This document shows positions 50,618 to 58,579 of a DNA stretch of 64,000 nt, piece by piece. Source of the DNA: Pelethousia sp034933245 (GTDB taxonomy: Bacteria > Bacillota > Clostridia > Christensenellales > CAG-138); the NCBI GenBank assembly GCA_034933245.1, contig JAYFNX010000013.1:78068-142067 (forward strand). Reading direction: 5' to 3'. Each line of letters begins with the position of its first letter. The first letter of the stretch is position 1. The notes under the pieces were generated by a model that saw nothing but the letters and a program-made list of their open reading frames with translations, was not told the origin of the DNA and did not search any database. A program made the translations under genes and the position numbers.

Positions 50618-51459
50618 CGGGATGCGGTTGTGTTATTATCGGCCTGCCCCAGAGCATACGCCATGGCGCCGAAGCTGACGCAGGCGGCTGCCATGAGCCG
50701 ATAATAGAGCGGATAGCGTACAAAGAAAGATGCCGCAAAGAGACCCAGGGCACAAAGAAGGTATCGTCCGGTTCTGCCCCGCTCAAAAGGCCTGGAGAGG
50801 GCTTTTTTCCGTTTCTCATGGGCCGCGCCTTCCCGGGCAAGAATAATGGAATCGATCTCCGCCTCGGTGGGAAGCATAGCTTGGCGATCGCCTTGTGAAA
50901 GAATATCTTCCAGTGCCAGAAACGAAACGGTAGAGCCGACATAATCCGCGGCCAAAGATTTCGCCGCGCCGTCAACCGGCCCCGTATGGAGGATGGTAAC
51001 GGACTCTGCCCCTCGCTTTTTGGCGGCGGAGGCTGCTGCCAGCACATCATCCTCCATGACAGGAGAGGTTCTGTGAAGCGTAAAGATAATTTCCGTTTCC
51101 TTAAAGCGGGCTGGATTGGCCTTTGCATAGCGCCGCAGCCGTGCTAGCTGCTCGTCCCGGGGCATAATGAGCAGCCGTTTCTTCAGAGTTTCCATGGCGA
51201 TGCATTGCCGTTCTTTGCGGATAAAGCGATCCATGCGCATGCTTTTTGCAAGCTCAATGGCCACCGAACCAAATGCCACTGCCACGATGCTCATTAACCC
51301 AGCCATGGCGACATTGGAAATGATGGTGGAAAAATGCAGGTAGCAGACCAGCAAACCGATTACCCGCAGGGAGATGAAATCCATCATTCGGGCGAAGGAA
51401 CTTCGCCCGCCATAAAGCTTGCGTTTGTAGTAACGCGTAAGCACACGCCTGCGCCGCAT
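50614..51459 (-). CDS. Hypothetical membrane protein
   Basis: ATG 51459 follows GGGGGTG, giving 281 residues (the longer frame to 51507 lacks an SD). Basic N-terminus, two hydrophobic segments around residues 32-70, a soluble central region (about 75-220) with NPARFKETEIIFTLHRTSP and ADYVGSTVSFLALEDIL, then two short membrane segments near the C-terminus (RYLLCALGLFAASFF, AAACVSFGAMAYAL). The central part could be a degenerate nuclease-like alpha/beta fold but no catalytic motif is evident. Not recognised; convergent with yhbY and divergent from nadD. Confidence 0.6.
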   Translation of the reverse strand: MRRRRVLTRYYKRKLYGGRSSFARMMDFISLRVIGLLVCYLHFSTIISNVAMAGLMSIVAVAFGSVAIELAKSMRMDRFIRKERQCIAMETLKKRLLIMPRDEQLARLRRYAKANPARFKETEIIFTLHRTSPVMEDDVLAAASAAKKRGAESVTILHTGPVDGAAKSLAADYVGSTVSFLALEDILSQGDRQAMLPTEAEIDSIILAREGAAHEKRKKALSRPFERGRTGRYLLCALGLFAASFFVRYPLYYRLMAAACVSFGAMAYALGQADNNTTASR

Positions 51460-51590
51460 AAATACACCCCCTAATATTATATTGGTATTTATCTTTAGTA
51501 TTGGCATATAATTGCAGGATATACGCGGAAGGCTCCAGGGTGTATAATATAAAGGAAGATAAGCATTTGGAAAGGACGAAGCATAGGCTT

Positions 51591-52736
51591 ATGCGCCTAG
51601 GCGTATTTGGGGGTAGTTTTAACCCCGTGCATATGGGGCATATCCACATCGCCCTGGCGGCCACGAAAGAAGCGGCATTGTCCCACATGCTGCTCATGGT
51701 AGCGGCAGACCCGCCCCATAAGGCCATTGCCGGAGGCGTAAGCGCCAAGACCCGCTTGGAGATGGCCCGGCTGGCGCAAGCGGAATATCCCTCGTTGACG
51801 GCCTGTGGTCTGGAGCTTTTCCGAGAGGGAAAAAGCTACACGGCGGACACGGTAGCGCAACTGAAAACGGAATATCCGGGCGCGGAGGTTTCCTGGCTGA
51901 TCGGTGAGGACATGCTTTTGACGCTGGATACCTGGCATGACCCCGCCCGTTTGATGGCATCCACCCACTTTCTTGTTGCCGGCAGGCCGGGCAATCCCGG
52001 CGCGGAGCAAGCAGCCCAAGAGTTCCGGGAGAAATTTGGGGCGAATATTACCATGCTGCACGTTAGCGGGCCGGAAATATCCTCTTCCTCTATTCGTGCG
52101 CGCGTGGCTGCGGGGCTGCCGATCGAAGGGCTTACCTGCGGCAATGTAATCCAATATATATATGAAAAGGGACTGTACTTGCCGGAAGATTTGCGCGCCA
52201 CGGTGGAACACCTAAAGGCGGAATTAAAGCCGAAGCGTTTTGCACATACCATGGGCGTGGCGCGATGCGCCGCCGTTTTAGCTCAACGGTATGGCGTTGA
52301 CCCGGCCAAGGCTCGGTTGGCGGCTTTCCTCCATGACTGCGCCAAGGACAATACGGCGGAGCTGGCCCGCCTCTATGGTTTAAGGGTAGAGGATAGCCCG
52401 GAACCCATTCGCCATGCGCCCGTGGGTGCGGCACATGCAAAATGGGCCTATGGAATAACGGATCGGGAGGTTCTGCAAGCCATCTCCCTGCATACGGTTT
52501 GCGGGAGCAATATGACGGCGCTGGATAAGATCATATATTTGGCGGACAAAATAGAACCGGGCCGCAGTTATGCGGGCATGGAGGAGATACGGCAGGCTAT
52601 GGCGCGCAGCTTGAACGAAGGTATGCTATCCTGCATAGACCATACGGCGGCGTATCTCACAAAGACTGGGCAGAGGATGCATCCCGCCACGATTGCTGCG
52701 CGGGAGGAAATACAAAATCAACAAAAAAGGGGGTAA
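51591..52736 (+). CDS. Fused nicotinate-nucleotide adenylyltransferase and YqeK HD hydrolase
   Basis: A 381-residue fusion starting at ATG 51591 (MRLGVFGGSFNPVHMGH). N-terminal NadD domain (1-195): GGSFNPVHMGH, DPPHK and SGPEISSSSIR; it makes nicotinate adenine dinucleotide for NAD synthesis. C-terminal YqeK-type HD domain (about 205-375): HTMGVARCAA, AAFLHDCAKD, HAPVGAAHA and DKIIYLADKIEPGR; YqeK hydrolyses Ap4A. The two are adjacent separate genes in Bacillus, so fusion keeps the same partners together. rsfS follows in the same order as elsewhere. SD weak (ATAGG). Confidence 0.92.
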   Translation: MRLGVFGGSFNPVHMGHIHIALAATKEAALSHMLLMVAADPPHKAIAGGVSAKTRLEMARLAQAEYPSLTACGLELFREGKSYTADTVAQLKTEYPGAEVSWLIGEDMLLTLDTWHDPARLMASTHFLVAGRPGNPGAEQAAQEFREKFGANITMLHVSGPEISSSSIRARVAAGLPIEGLTCGNVIQYIYEKGLYLPEDLRATVEHLKAELKPKRFAHTMGVARCAAVLAQRYGVDPAKARLAAFLHDCAKDNTAELARLYGLRVEDSPEPIRHAPVGAAHAKWAYGITDREVLQAISLHTVCGSNMTALDKIIYLADKIEPGRSYAGMEEIRQAMARSLNEGMLSCIDHTAAYLTKTGQRMHPATIAAREEIQNQQKRG

Positions 52737-52740
52737 TCCA

Positions 52741-53106
52741 TTGGAGCAAACCATGAAAGAAAAGGTATTGGGGCTTTGTAAAATTCTGGACGACAAGAAG
52801 GCTGTGGATATTAAGGCTATCTATGTGGCGGACAAAACCATCCTTGCGGAATGGTTCGTTGTATGCTCGGGCCGTTCCAGCGTGCAGGTGAAAACCTTGT
52901 GTGACGAATTAGAAGAAAAGGGCCCGGAGCTGGGCTTTATGGTGCGCCGTAAGGAAGGCTATAACGAAGGCCGGTGGATCGTGCTGGACTTCGGGGACAT
53001 TCTGGCGCACATTTTCCATCCGGAAGAGCGGGAATATTATCACCTGGAGCGCCTCTGGGAAGATGGAGGCTGTATCGATTACTCCCTGGAATACGGCCAA
53101 AGCTGA
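52741..53106 (+). CDS. rsfS: Ribosomal silencing factor RsfS
   Basis: A 121-residue RsfS/Iojap protein that binds uL14 and blocks subunit joining in starvation. Start TTG 52741 follows AAAGGGGG by 7 bases, 4 bases after the nadD-yqeK stop; the longer frame overlaps that gene. Family marks: DIKAIYVADKTILAEWFVVCSGRS (positions 52807-52880), GRWIVLDFGDILAHIFHPEEREYYHLERLW. Last gene of the nadD-yqeK-rsfS operon, closed by a strong terminator. Confidence 0.95.
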   Translation: MEQTMKEKVLGLCKILDDKKAVDIKAIYVADKTILAEWFVVCSGRSSVQVKTLCDELEEKGPELGFMVRRKEGYNEGRWIVLDFGDILAHIFHPEEREYYHLERLWEDGGCIDYSLEYGQS

Positions 53107-53136
53107 GAAATTGAATAAATCGCTTATTAAATGAGA

Positions 53137-53162
53137 AAGCGGAGGGAAAATTCCCTCCGCTT
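53137..53162. terminator. Terminator between rsfS and the cyclase gene
   Basis: Perfect 12-bp arms AAGCGGAGGGAA and TTCCCTCCGCTT with a 2-base centre; A/T flanks on both sides suit the convergent genes. Confidence 0.8.
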
Positions 53163-53191
53163 AATAGCATTTGCTTTAAACATCGTCAGCC

Positions 53192-53833
53192 CTACGCATC
53201 CAAAATAGCCAAGGCCCGCACGGGTGCGCCGTCCGCGTGGACAAACTTGAGAGGGAGGGCGCAGAAGGTGAAAAGGCCGGAGCCGATTTGATCCAGGTTG
53301 GTTAGGTTTTCCACGATTATGGTTTTCCCGCCGGAAAGCAGCTGCCTATGAATGGGCAACGCCCCATCGGTTACCGGGTCGGCGCTAATGGTATCCAGAC
53401 CAATCCCTTTTTTCCCACAAGCAGCGATATATGCTGCCACAGTGGCATCGATGCAGGGGAATCCTTCATAATAGGCGGCGCTTCCCCATCTCTTAGACCA
53501 CCCGGTATAAAATAGAAGAAACTCGGCGGCATCCAGCGCGCGGCCCGCGCGTTGTAACACATCCATGCCGATGAAGCCGGATTCCTTGGTGCAATCCAAA
53601 ACCAAGCCTTTTCCCAGGAATTGGCCTGCAGGGAAGGCATCTAATGGAATCCCTTGGGAGAATAGATGGGCGGGTGCATCCATATGCGTGCCTGTATGGG
53701 AATAAAAGGAGAGCAGGGTTTCCGCAAACCCATCCTGCGCAATAGTATTGGCAGGGGAAAGGGCAGGCGGCTGCGTCCCGGGAAACACGGGCATGTCCGA
53801 CCGGATCGTATGGGTCAGATCAAGAATATGCAT
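53192..53833 (-). CDS. Cyclase family (kynurenine formamidase-like) hydrolase
   Basis: A 213-residue metal-dependent hydrolase of the Cyclase/KynB superfamily. The metal motif SHTGTHMDAPAHL is at about residues 44-56 and the C-terminal GGKTIIVENLTNLDQIG is typical. Members include arylformamidases and isatin hydrolases. Its start overlaps the dacF stop (TAATG), so the two are cotranscribed. No tryptophan-degradation genes are nearby, so the substrate is open. Confidence 0.88.
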   Translation of the reverse strand: MHILDLTHTIRSDMPVFPGTQPPALSPANTIAQDGFAETLLSFYSHTGTHMDAPAHLFSQGIPLDAFPAGQFLGKGLVLDCTKESGFIGMDVLQRAGRALDAAEFLLFYTGWSKRWGSAAYYEGFPCIDATVAAYIAACGKKGIGLDTISADPVTDGALPIHRQLLSGGKTIIVENLTNLDQIGSGLFTFCALPLKFVHADGAPVRALAILDA

Positions 53834-55218
53834 TAGCGGCGTCCTTTATAGCGGTAAGCCGTGCGGCGCCGGTGCCTTCTGCGGTAACGGCTGTTAACGG
53901 CCAATTTAATCACAACAAAAAGAATGAGAACACACCCCAGAATGATGAACCAAACCAAGAAGGGATTGCCTTTTGGCTTTTCGTCATCCATGAGCAGAGG
54001 GCTGGCGGAAGGATCCACATCCACCACGTTGCCAATTTCATCGATGCTTCGCTGGGCAATAAGGTCGGCTGTAAAGATGACCTCGCCTTCATAACTATAA
54101 GCTACCTGGCCCACCATATCCCCGGCGTTGATAGGCGCGGTGATGGTGCCGTTCGTATAGGTTTGGGAAGCGGTGATAGAGGACGGATTGGACTTGATGG
54201 CATTGATCTTTTCCGCAAAGCCAGCAATTGCGGCATCCGGCTCAATATTTGCCTGCACGGCCAGAACCCCGCCAGTCTCTTCAGCAAAGGAAGCATTGGA
54301 TACGGGGGCGGAAAACTCCAGGGGCAGGTTTAACTGCGCTACTTGAACCGACGTATAATTGGCAAAGCCCCAATCAAAAAATTTGCTGGCGTTTTCAAAA
54401 CGGTATTCTGTAGGAACTTGGCCTTCGATGTCCCCAAGCAGGGCAATGACAAGCTCCACCCCATCCTTTTGCGCGGAGGCGAGCAGGCAACGGCCCGCAT
54501 ATTTTGTATCGCCGGTTTTGATGCCGGTGGCGTAGGCATACTCGAAGTTCTCTTTATCGGCCTTGGTGAAGATGAGACGATTGGATGTCTCTAGGGAACG
54601 CGCCCCATTTTTATTGGTGGCGGGAACCTCGAAGGTCTTGGTGCTCACGATTTTGCGGAATGCCTCGTTTCTCATGGCATAGCGCCCCAATAAAGCCATA
54701 TCGTAAGCCGAGGAGTAATGGCTCTCGTCGTGGAGACCGTTGGCATTGGTAAAATGGGTATCGTTCATGCCGATTTCGGCTGCCTTTTGGTTCATAAGAA
54801 CGGCAAATTGTTCCTGGCTCCCTGCCAGATGGATAGCCAGCGCACTGGCCGCATCGTTTCCGGAAACCAGCATGATGCAGTAAAGCAGGTCGATAATGCG
54901 CAGCTCCTCGTTCCTGGAAAGGGGAGGCGTGGTAGCGGAACCGCTGGTATCAAACTGATTGCCAATATTGATGACTTCGTATAGATCATCGCACATCTCG
55001 ATGGCCAAGATGGTGGTCATAATTTTGGTGGTGCTGGCCGGGTATGCTTTTTCATGCGCATCGCGCTCGTAGAGAACTGCGCCGGTTTCCCGGTCCATCA
55101 AACAGATATGGGGGGTGGATATGGACTCCGGATCAAAATCCGCCAGAGCCGCTCCAGGCACAAGGGTTAGCAGAAGCAATGCTGCCAGTAGGGCTGTGAT
55201 CGTTCGTTTCAAAAGCAA
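53833..55218 (-). CDS. D-alanyl-D-alanine carboxypeptidase, DacF/PBP5-like
   Basis: A 461-residue low-molecular-weight PBP that trims the stem pentapeptide. Signal peptide (about 1-26), SxxK at S62-TTK, SGN at 119-121, KTG in GIKTGDT; a beta-rich domain, then a C-terminal membrane helix (about 415-440) and a very basic tail (RYRRRHRRRTAYRYKGRR) instead of an amphipathic anchor. SD AAAGGACG precedes ATG 55218. Promoter at 55269-55298. DacF homologues are often forespore-specific; whether this one is cannot be told. Confidence 0.92.
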   Translation of the reverse strand: MLLKRTITALLAALLLLTLVPGAALADFDPESISTPHICLMDRETGAVLYERDAHEKAYPASTTKIMTTILAIEMCDDLYEVINIGNQFDTSGSATTPPLSRNEELRIIDLLYCIMLVSGNDAASALAIHLAGSQEQFAVLMNQKAAEIGMNDTHFTNANGLHDESHYSSAYDMALLGRYAMRNEAFRKIVSTKTFEVPATNKNGARSLETSNRLIFTKADKENFEYAYATGIKTGDTKYAGRCLLASAQKDGVELVIALLGDIEGQVPTEYRFENASKFFDWGFANYTSVQVAQLNLPLEFSAPVSNASFAEETGGVLAVQANIEPDAAIAGFAEKINAIKSNPSSITASQTYTNGTITAPINAGDMVGQVAYSYEGEVIFTADLIAQRSIDEIGNVVDVDPSASPLLMDDEKPKGNPFLVWFIILGCVLILFVVIKLAVNSRYRRRHRRRTAYRYKGRR

Positions 55219-55268
55219 AACGTCCTTTCGTTGCGCATTAGGAATGTTTTATCCTTCGACAATATGTC

Positions 55269-55298
55269 ATTATATCAAACTGCATGCCGATTTGTACA
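55269..55298 (-). promoter_or_regulatory. Promoter of the dacF-cyclase operon
   Basis: Minus strand TGTACA (55298-55293), an 18-bp spacer, TATAAT (55274-55269). Confidence 0.65.
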
Positions 55299-55347
55299 GC
55301 CATTCACCTGTATTTTTTGTATTTACTGGTTTCAGATGTATGGTTTA

Positions 55348-55356
55348 TGGTATAAT
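55348..55356 (+). promoter_or_regulatory. Extended -10 promoter of the two-component operon
   Basis: TGGTATAAT with no good -35, 66 bp before the response-regulator start; divergent from the dacF promoter. Confidence 0.55.
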
Positions 55357-55421
55357 CTCTATTGAAATCATTGCATGCGGGCGGGGGCATTTTGCCCGGC
55401 GCTCAGGCTGGAGGCAAAGCC

Positions 55422-56105
55422 ATGGCAAAACGAATCCTGCTCGTAGATGACGAGCCGCTCATTCTCAAAGGGCTCAAATTCGCCTTGGAGCAAGACGGCT
55501 ACGAGACCGATAGCGCGGAGGACGGCGAGGCCGCCCTTGAAAAGATCCTAAAGGGCGGGTATGATCTGGTGCTGCTGGATGTGATGCTGCCCAAGATGAA
55601 CGGCATTGACGTATGCCAGGCCGTACGGGAAAAAAGCGACGTGCCCATCATCATGCTCACGGCCAAAGGCGAGGATATGGATAAGATTCTGGGGCTGGAG
55701 TATGGCGCGGATGATTATATGACCAAGCCTTTCAATATATTAGAAGTTAAGGCTCGGATTAAAACCATCCTCAGGCGGACAGGCTCGAAGAACGATGCAT
55801 CCCGTATGATCATCACCTCGGGGGACATCACCATTAACCTTGGGAACCGGAGCGTTCAGGCCCACGGCGAATCCGTAAACCTGACGGTGAAGGAATTTGA
55901 TTTGCTCAACCTGTTCATTTCCAACCCGGGCAGGGTCTACAACCGGGATGAGTTGCTGGAAACCATCTGGGGATTCGATTATATCGGTGATTTTCGCACG
56001 GTGGATGTGCATATCCGCCGCCTCCGTGAAAAGATTGAGGCCGATCCCGCAAACCCGAGCCATATTATGACCAAATGGGGGGTAGGGTACTACTTTGCTC
56101 AATAA
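55422..56105 (+). CDS. OmpR/PhoB-type response regulator
   Basis: ATG 55422 follows GGAGG; 227 residues. Receiver domain (1-120) with acidic DD pair, phospho-acceptor Asp53 in LLDVMLPK and the Lys switch in DDYMTKPF. C-terminal winged helix (about 130-227) with LTVKEFDLLNLFISNPGRVYNRDELLE (positions 55881-55962) and VDVHIRRLREKIE. It overlaps the histidine kinase gene by 11 bp, so the pair is translationally coupled. The two GerMN lipoproteins downstream suggest envelope control. Target genes not known. Confidence 0.95.
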   Translation: MAKRILLVDDEPLILKGLKFALEQDGYETDSAEDGEAALEKILKGGYDLVLLDVMLPKMNGIDVCQAVREKSDVPIIMLTAKGEDMDKILGLEYGADDYMTKPFNILEVKARIKTILRRTGSKNDASRMIITSGDITINLGNRSVQAHGESVNLTVKEFDLLNLFISNPGRVYNRDELLETIWGFDYIGDFRTVDVHIRRLREKIEADPANPSHIMTKWGVGYYFAQ

Positions 56106-57558
56106 ACACTTTGGCTCCATTCGGGCGCGCATGTCGGGCATTTATTTGCTGATTACCGTGTGCGCGCTCTTTTTTATCGGGAAGATGGTATCCGACCTCA
56201 TGGAGGACTTCCTCGTTTCGCAGCGCACCCAAAACCAGCGCCAGGAGACGGCGCGCTTGGCCCTGGAAATTGGCCCTGAACTGGGGGAAAACGATGCGGA
56301 AGGCCTTTATGCCTATGTGCAGGAACGGGCCTATTCGATGGGAGGGCGCGTTCTGGTGCTGGATACGGACGCGGTTGTGCAGGCGGATTCCGCCTCCCAG
56401 CATAACGGCTTCCGCCTGCCTTACAGGGAAGTGCGGGATGTGCTTCTGGGCGGTTTGGAGACCTCCTTCGGCTTCCACCATGTTTATCGGGATGAAGAAA
56501 AAACAGGCCTGCTCACCATAGGCGAGGAGGCCGTTTGGACTGTGTATTATACTGCGCCCATCACAGTAGACGGCGTGTATGTGGGGGCGGTTCTTTATTG
56601 CGTTTCCATTCAGGATGTGGTGGACAGCATCAACGATGTGACCCGCCAGATCGCCATGATTTTCATTATTATGATGATTACGATTGTGATCCTTGTCTTC
56701 CTTCTTTCCGGCTGGCTTACCAAGCCCATTGTGGATTTGACGGCGGCCATCCGTAGGATGGGGACCCAAGGTTATGGCGTTCGGGTGAAGGTTTCCGGCA
56801 GCGGGGAAATCGCCGAGCTGGGCAACGCGTTTAACCGCATGAGCGAGCGCATCGAGAATCACAACCGGGTTCGGGATGAGTTTATCGCCAACGCCTCCCA
56901 TGAGTTAAAGACCCCCCTCGCAACCATGAAGTTACTCAGCGAGACCATCCTATACCAGGAAAACCCGGACCCCGCCATGATGAAGGAATTCTTTGGGGAT
57001 GTGAACCACGAGATGGACAGGCTTTCCAGAATTGTCACGGAGCTATTGCGCTTGGTACAGGAGGACGCCGGCGCCCAAGAACTCGTTCGGGAGCCCATCC
57101 GGCTGGATACCCTGGCGGATCAGATTTGCAAACGGTTGACGCCCCTGGCGGCGGATAAGAACATTGCCCTTAAGGCGGACGTCAACCCGGTAACCGTATA
57201 TGCGGACATGGCGCGTATGGAGCAGGTGGTAATCAATTTGGTTGAAAATGCGGTGAAATATACGGATACGGGCAGCGTACGCGTTCGGGTATATGCGGGA
57301 GACAACGAGGCGGTTTTCCAGGTTTCGGATACCGGCATCGGCATTCCGGAAGAGGCGGTAGTCCATCTGTTCGAGCGGTTTTACCGGGTGGACAAGGCGC
57401 GCTCCCGCGGCACGGGCGGCACGGGGCTGGGCCTTGCCATTGCGGAAAAGATCGTGGCCCTTCATGGGGGATACATTCAGGTTAGCAGCAAAGTAGGGGA
57501 AGGAAGCACATTTACCGTGCATTTGCCCTTCAATACGGAGGCGAATTATGGCGCTTAG
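56095..57558 (+). CDS. Sensor histidine kinase
   Basis: A 487-residue kinase, start probably TTG 56095 (ATG 56131 is the alternative). Domains: membrane helix (about 14-32), extracytoplasmic sensor (about 35-183) of PhoR/dCACHE-like character, second helix (about 185-207), HAMP, HisKA with phospho-acceptor His269 in NASHELKTP, HATPase with NLVENAVKYTD and DTGIGIPEE. Forms a pair with the preceding regulator. The signal is unknown; the neighbouring envelope lipoproteins suggest a wall- or surface-related stimulus. Confidence 0.94.
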   Translation: MLNKHFGSIRARMSGIYLLITVCALFFIGKMVSDLMEDFLVSQRTQNQRQETARLALEIGPELGENDAEGLYAYVQERAYSMGGRVLVLDTDAVVQADSASQHNGFRLPYREVRDVLLGGLETSFGFHHVYRDEEKTGLLTIGEEAVWTVYYTAPITVDGVYVGAVLYCVSIQDVVDSINDVTRQIAMIFIIMMITIVILVFLLSGWLTKPIVDLTAAIRRMGTQGYGVRVKVSGSGEIAELGNAFNRMSERIENHNRVRDEFIANASHELKTPLATMKLLSETILYQENPDPAMMKEFFGDVNHEMDRLSRIVTELLRLVQEDAGAQELVREPIRLDTLADQICKRLTPLAADKNIALKADVNPVTVYADMARMEQVVINLVENAVKYTDTGSVRVRVYAGDNEAVFQVSDTGIGIPEEAVVHLFERFYRVDKARSRGTGGTGLGLAIAEKIVALHGGYIQVSSKVGEGSTFTVHLPFNTEANYGA

Positions 57559-58579
57559 CAAATGTGTTTATGTTCGCGTTGTTTCCTTTGCGTTGGGAAT
57601 CTGCCTTCTTTTTTGCGGATGTGGCAGCAGCGTCATCGCGGAGGATCGGGTTAAGGATGATCTGCCCCTCCTTGACCCAAAGGATGGGGTGGCTAAGGAC
57701 GTGAGCGTCGAGCTTTATTACCGGTTGACCGGGGAAGCTTATTTAGTGCCCATTACAAGAAATGTTTCCGTACGGGCGAATGAACGCACCGAAACGGCAA
57801 TCATCCGTACGCTGCTGGAGGGCGTGCCGCAACAGACCCTCTCCTCTAACGTGAGCGCTTTGTTCCCTGCGGGAACCAGCATTGTTGATGTTAGTTTGGA
57901 TAGCGGTATCCTGTATGTGACCCTTTCGCCGGAATTTTTGGACGAATCGATCGTGGAGTCCGTTCGCCGGGCGGGCAACGCCTTTGGCTCCTATGAAGCT
58001 GCGCTCCAAAGGGCCGAGGAAGAGCTGTACCTTACGAGGCGGCTGGGCATTTACTCCTTGGTAAACACCCTCACGGGCTACGTGGAAGGAAAGATGCGGG
58101 TGCAGATTCTGGTGGATACGGATGGAACGGGAAAAGGCTCCCGCCTGCCCATGGAGACCCTGGGCCTCAGCACCGGCAAAGATTTGGACAGCGATTTGAT
58201 AGAACCTTTGGATTACCATGCAGAGGCGGTGGTTTCTCCCGAACGAATCGTGAGCTGTATGCTTTCGCGCATGGTGAACGGTGAGTTCGAGATGGCTTAC
58301 GCGCTTTTCATGGAAGCGGCTGCGGGTGGTGTGCAGAAGCCGACCTATGCAAATTTTGAAACAGAGATGCTGAGCTTAGGAAACATAACCGGGTTTACGA
58401 TTCTTCTTTCGAATGAGACCGAGGAAGGAACCGCCGTTATAACGGCAAACTTGGATTTTAAAAACGCCGTCGGCGACCTGCATCATATTGAAAATGCTGA
58501 AATCCTTCTCAAACGGGAAGGCGATCTATACAAAATCGGCTATGGGCCCTTTAAAAGCATTCTGGAGGCGGCGTCATGA
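57548..58579 (+). CDS. GerMN-domain lipoprotein
   Basis: A 343-residue lipoprotein (signal peptide ending LLFCGC, Cys at about residue 26). The GerMN domain spans about residues 45-200 (VELYYRLTGEAYLVPITRNV, TLLEGVP, LYVTLSPEFLDE, YSLVNTLTGY) and a second, unassigned domain fills the C-terminal half. GerM in Bacillus is a mother-cell lipoprotein needed for forespore engulfment and germination. It overlaps the kinase gene by 11 bp and the next GerMN gene by 4 bp, so it belongs to the two-component operon. Confidence 0.85.
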   Translation: MALSKCVYVRVVSFALGICLLFCGCGSSVIAEDRVKDDLPLLDPKDGVAKDVSVELYYRLTGEAYLVPITRNVSVRANERTETAIIRTLLEGVPQQTLSSNVSALFPAGTSIVDVSLDSGILYVTLSPEFLDESIVESVRRAGNAFGSYEAALQRAEEELYLTRRLGIYSLVNTLTGYVEGKMRVQILVDTDGTGKGSRLPMETLGLSTGKDLDSDLIEPLDYHAEAVVSPERIVSCMLSRMVNGEFEMAYALFMEAAAGGVQKPTYANFETEMLSLGNITGFTILLSNETEEGTAVITANLDFKNAVGDLHHIENAEILLKREGDLYKIGYGPFKSILEAAS

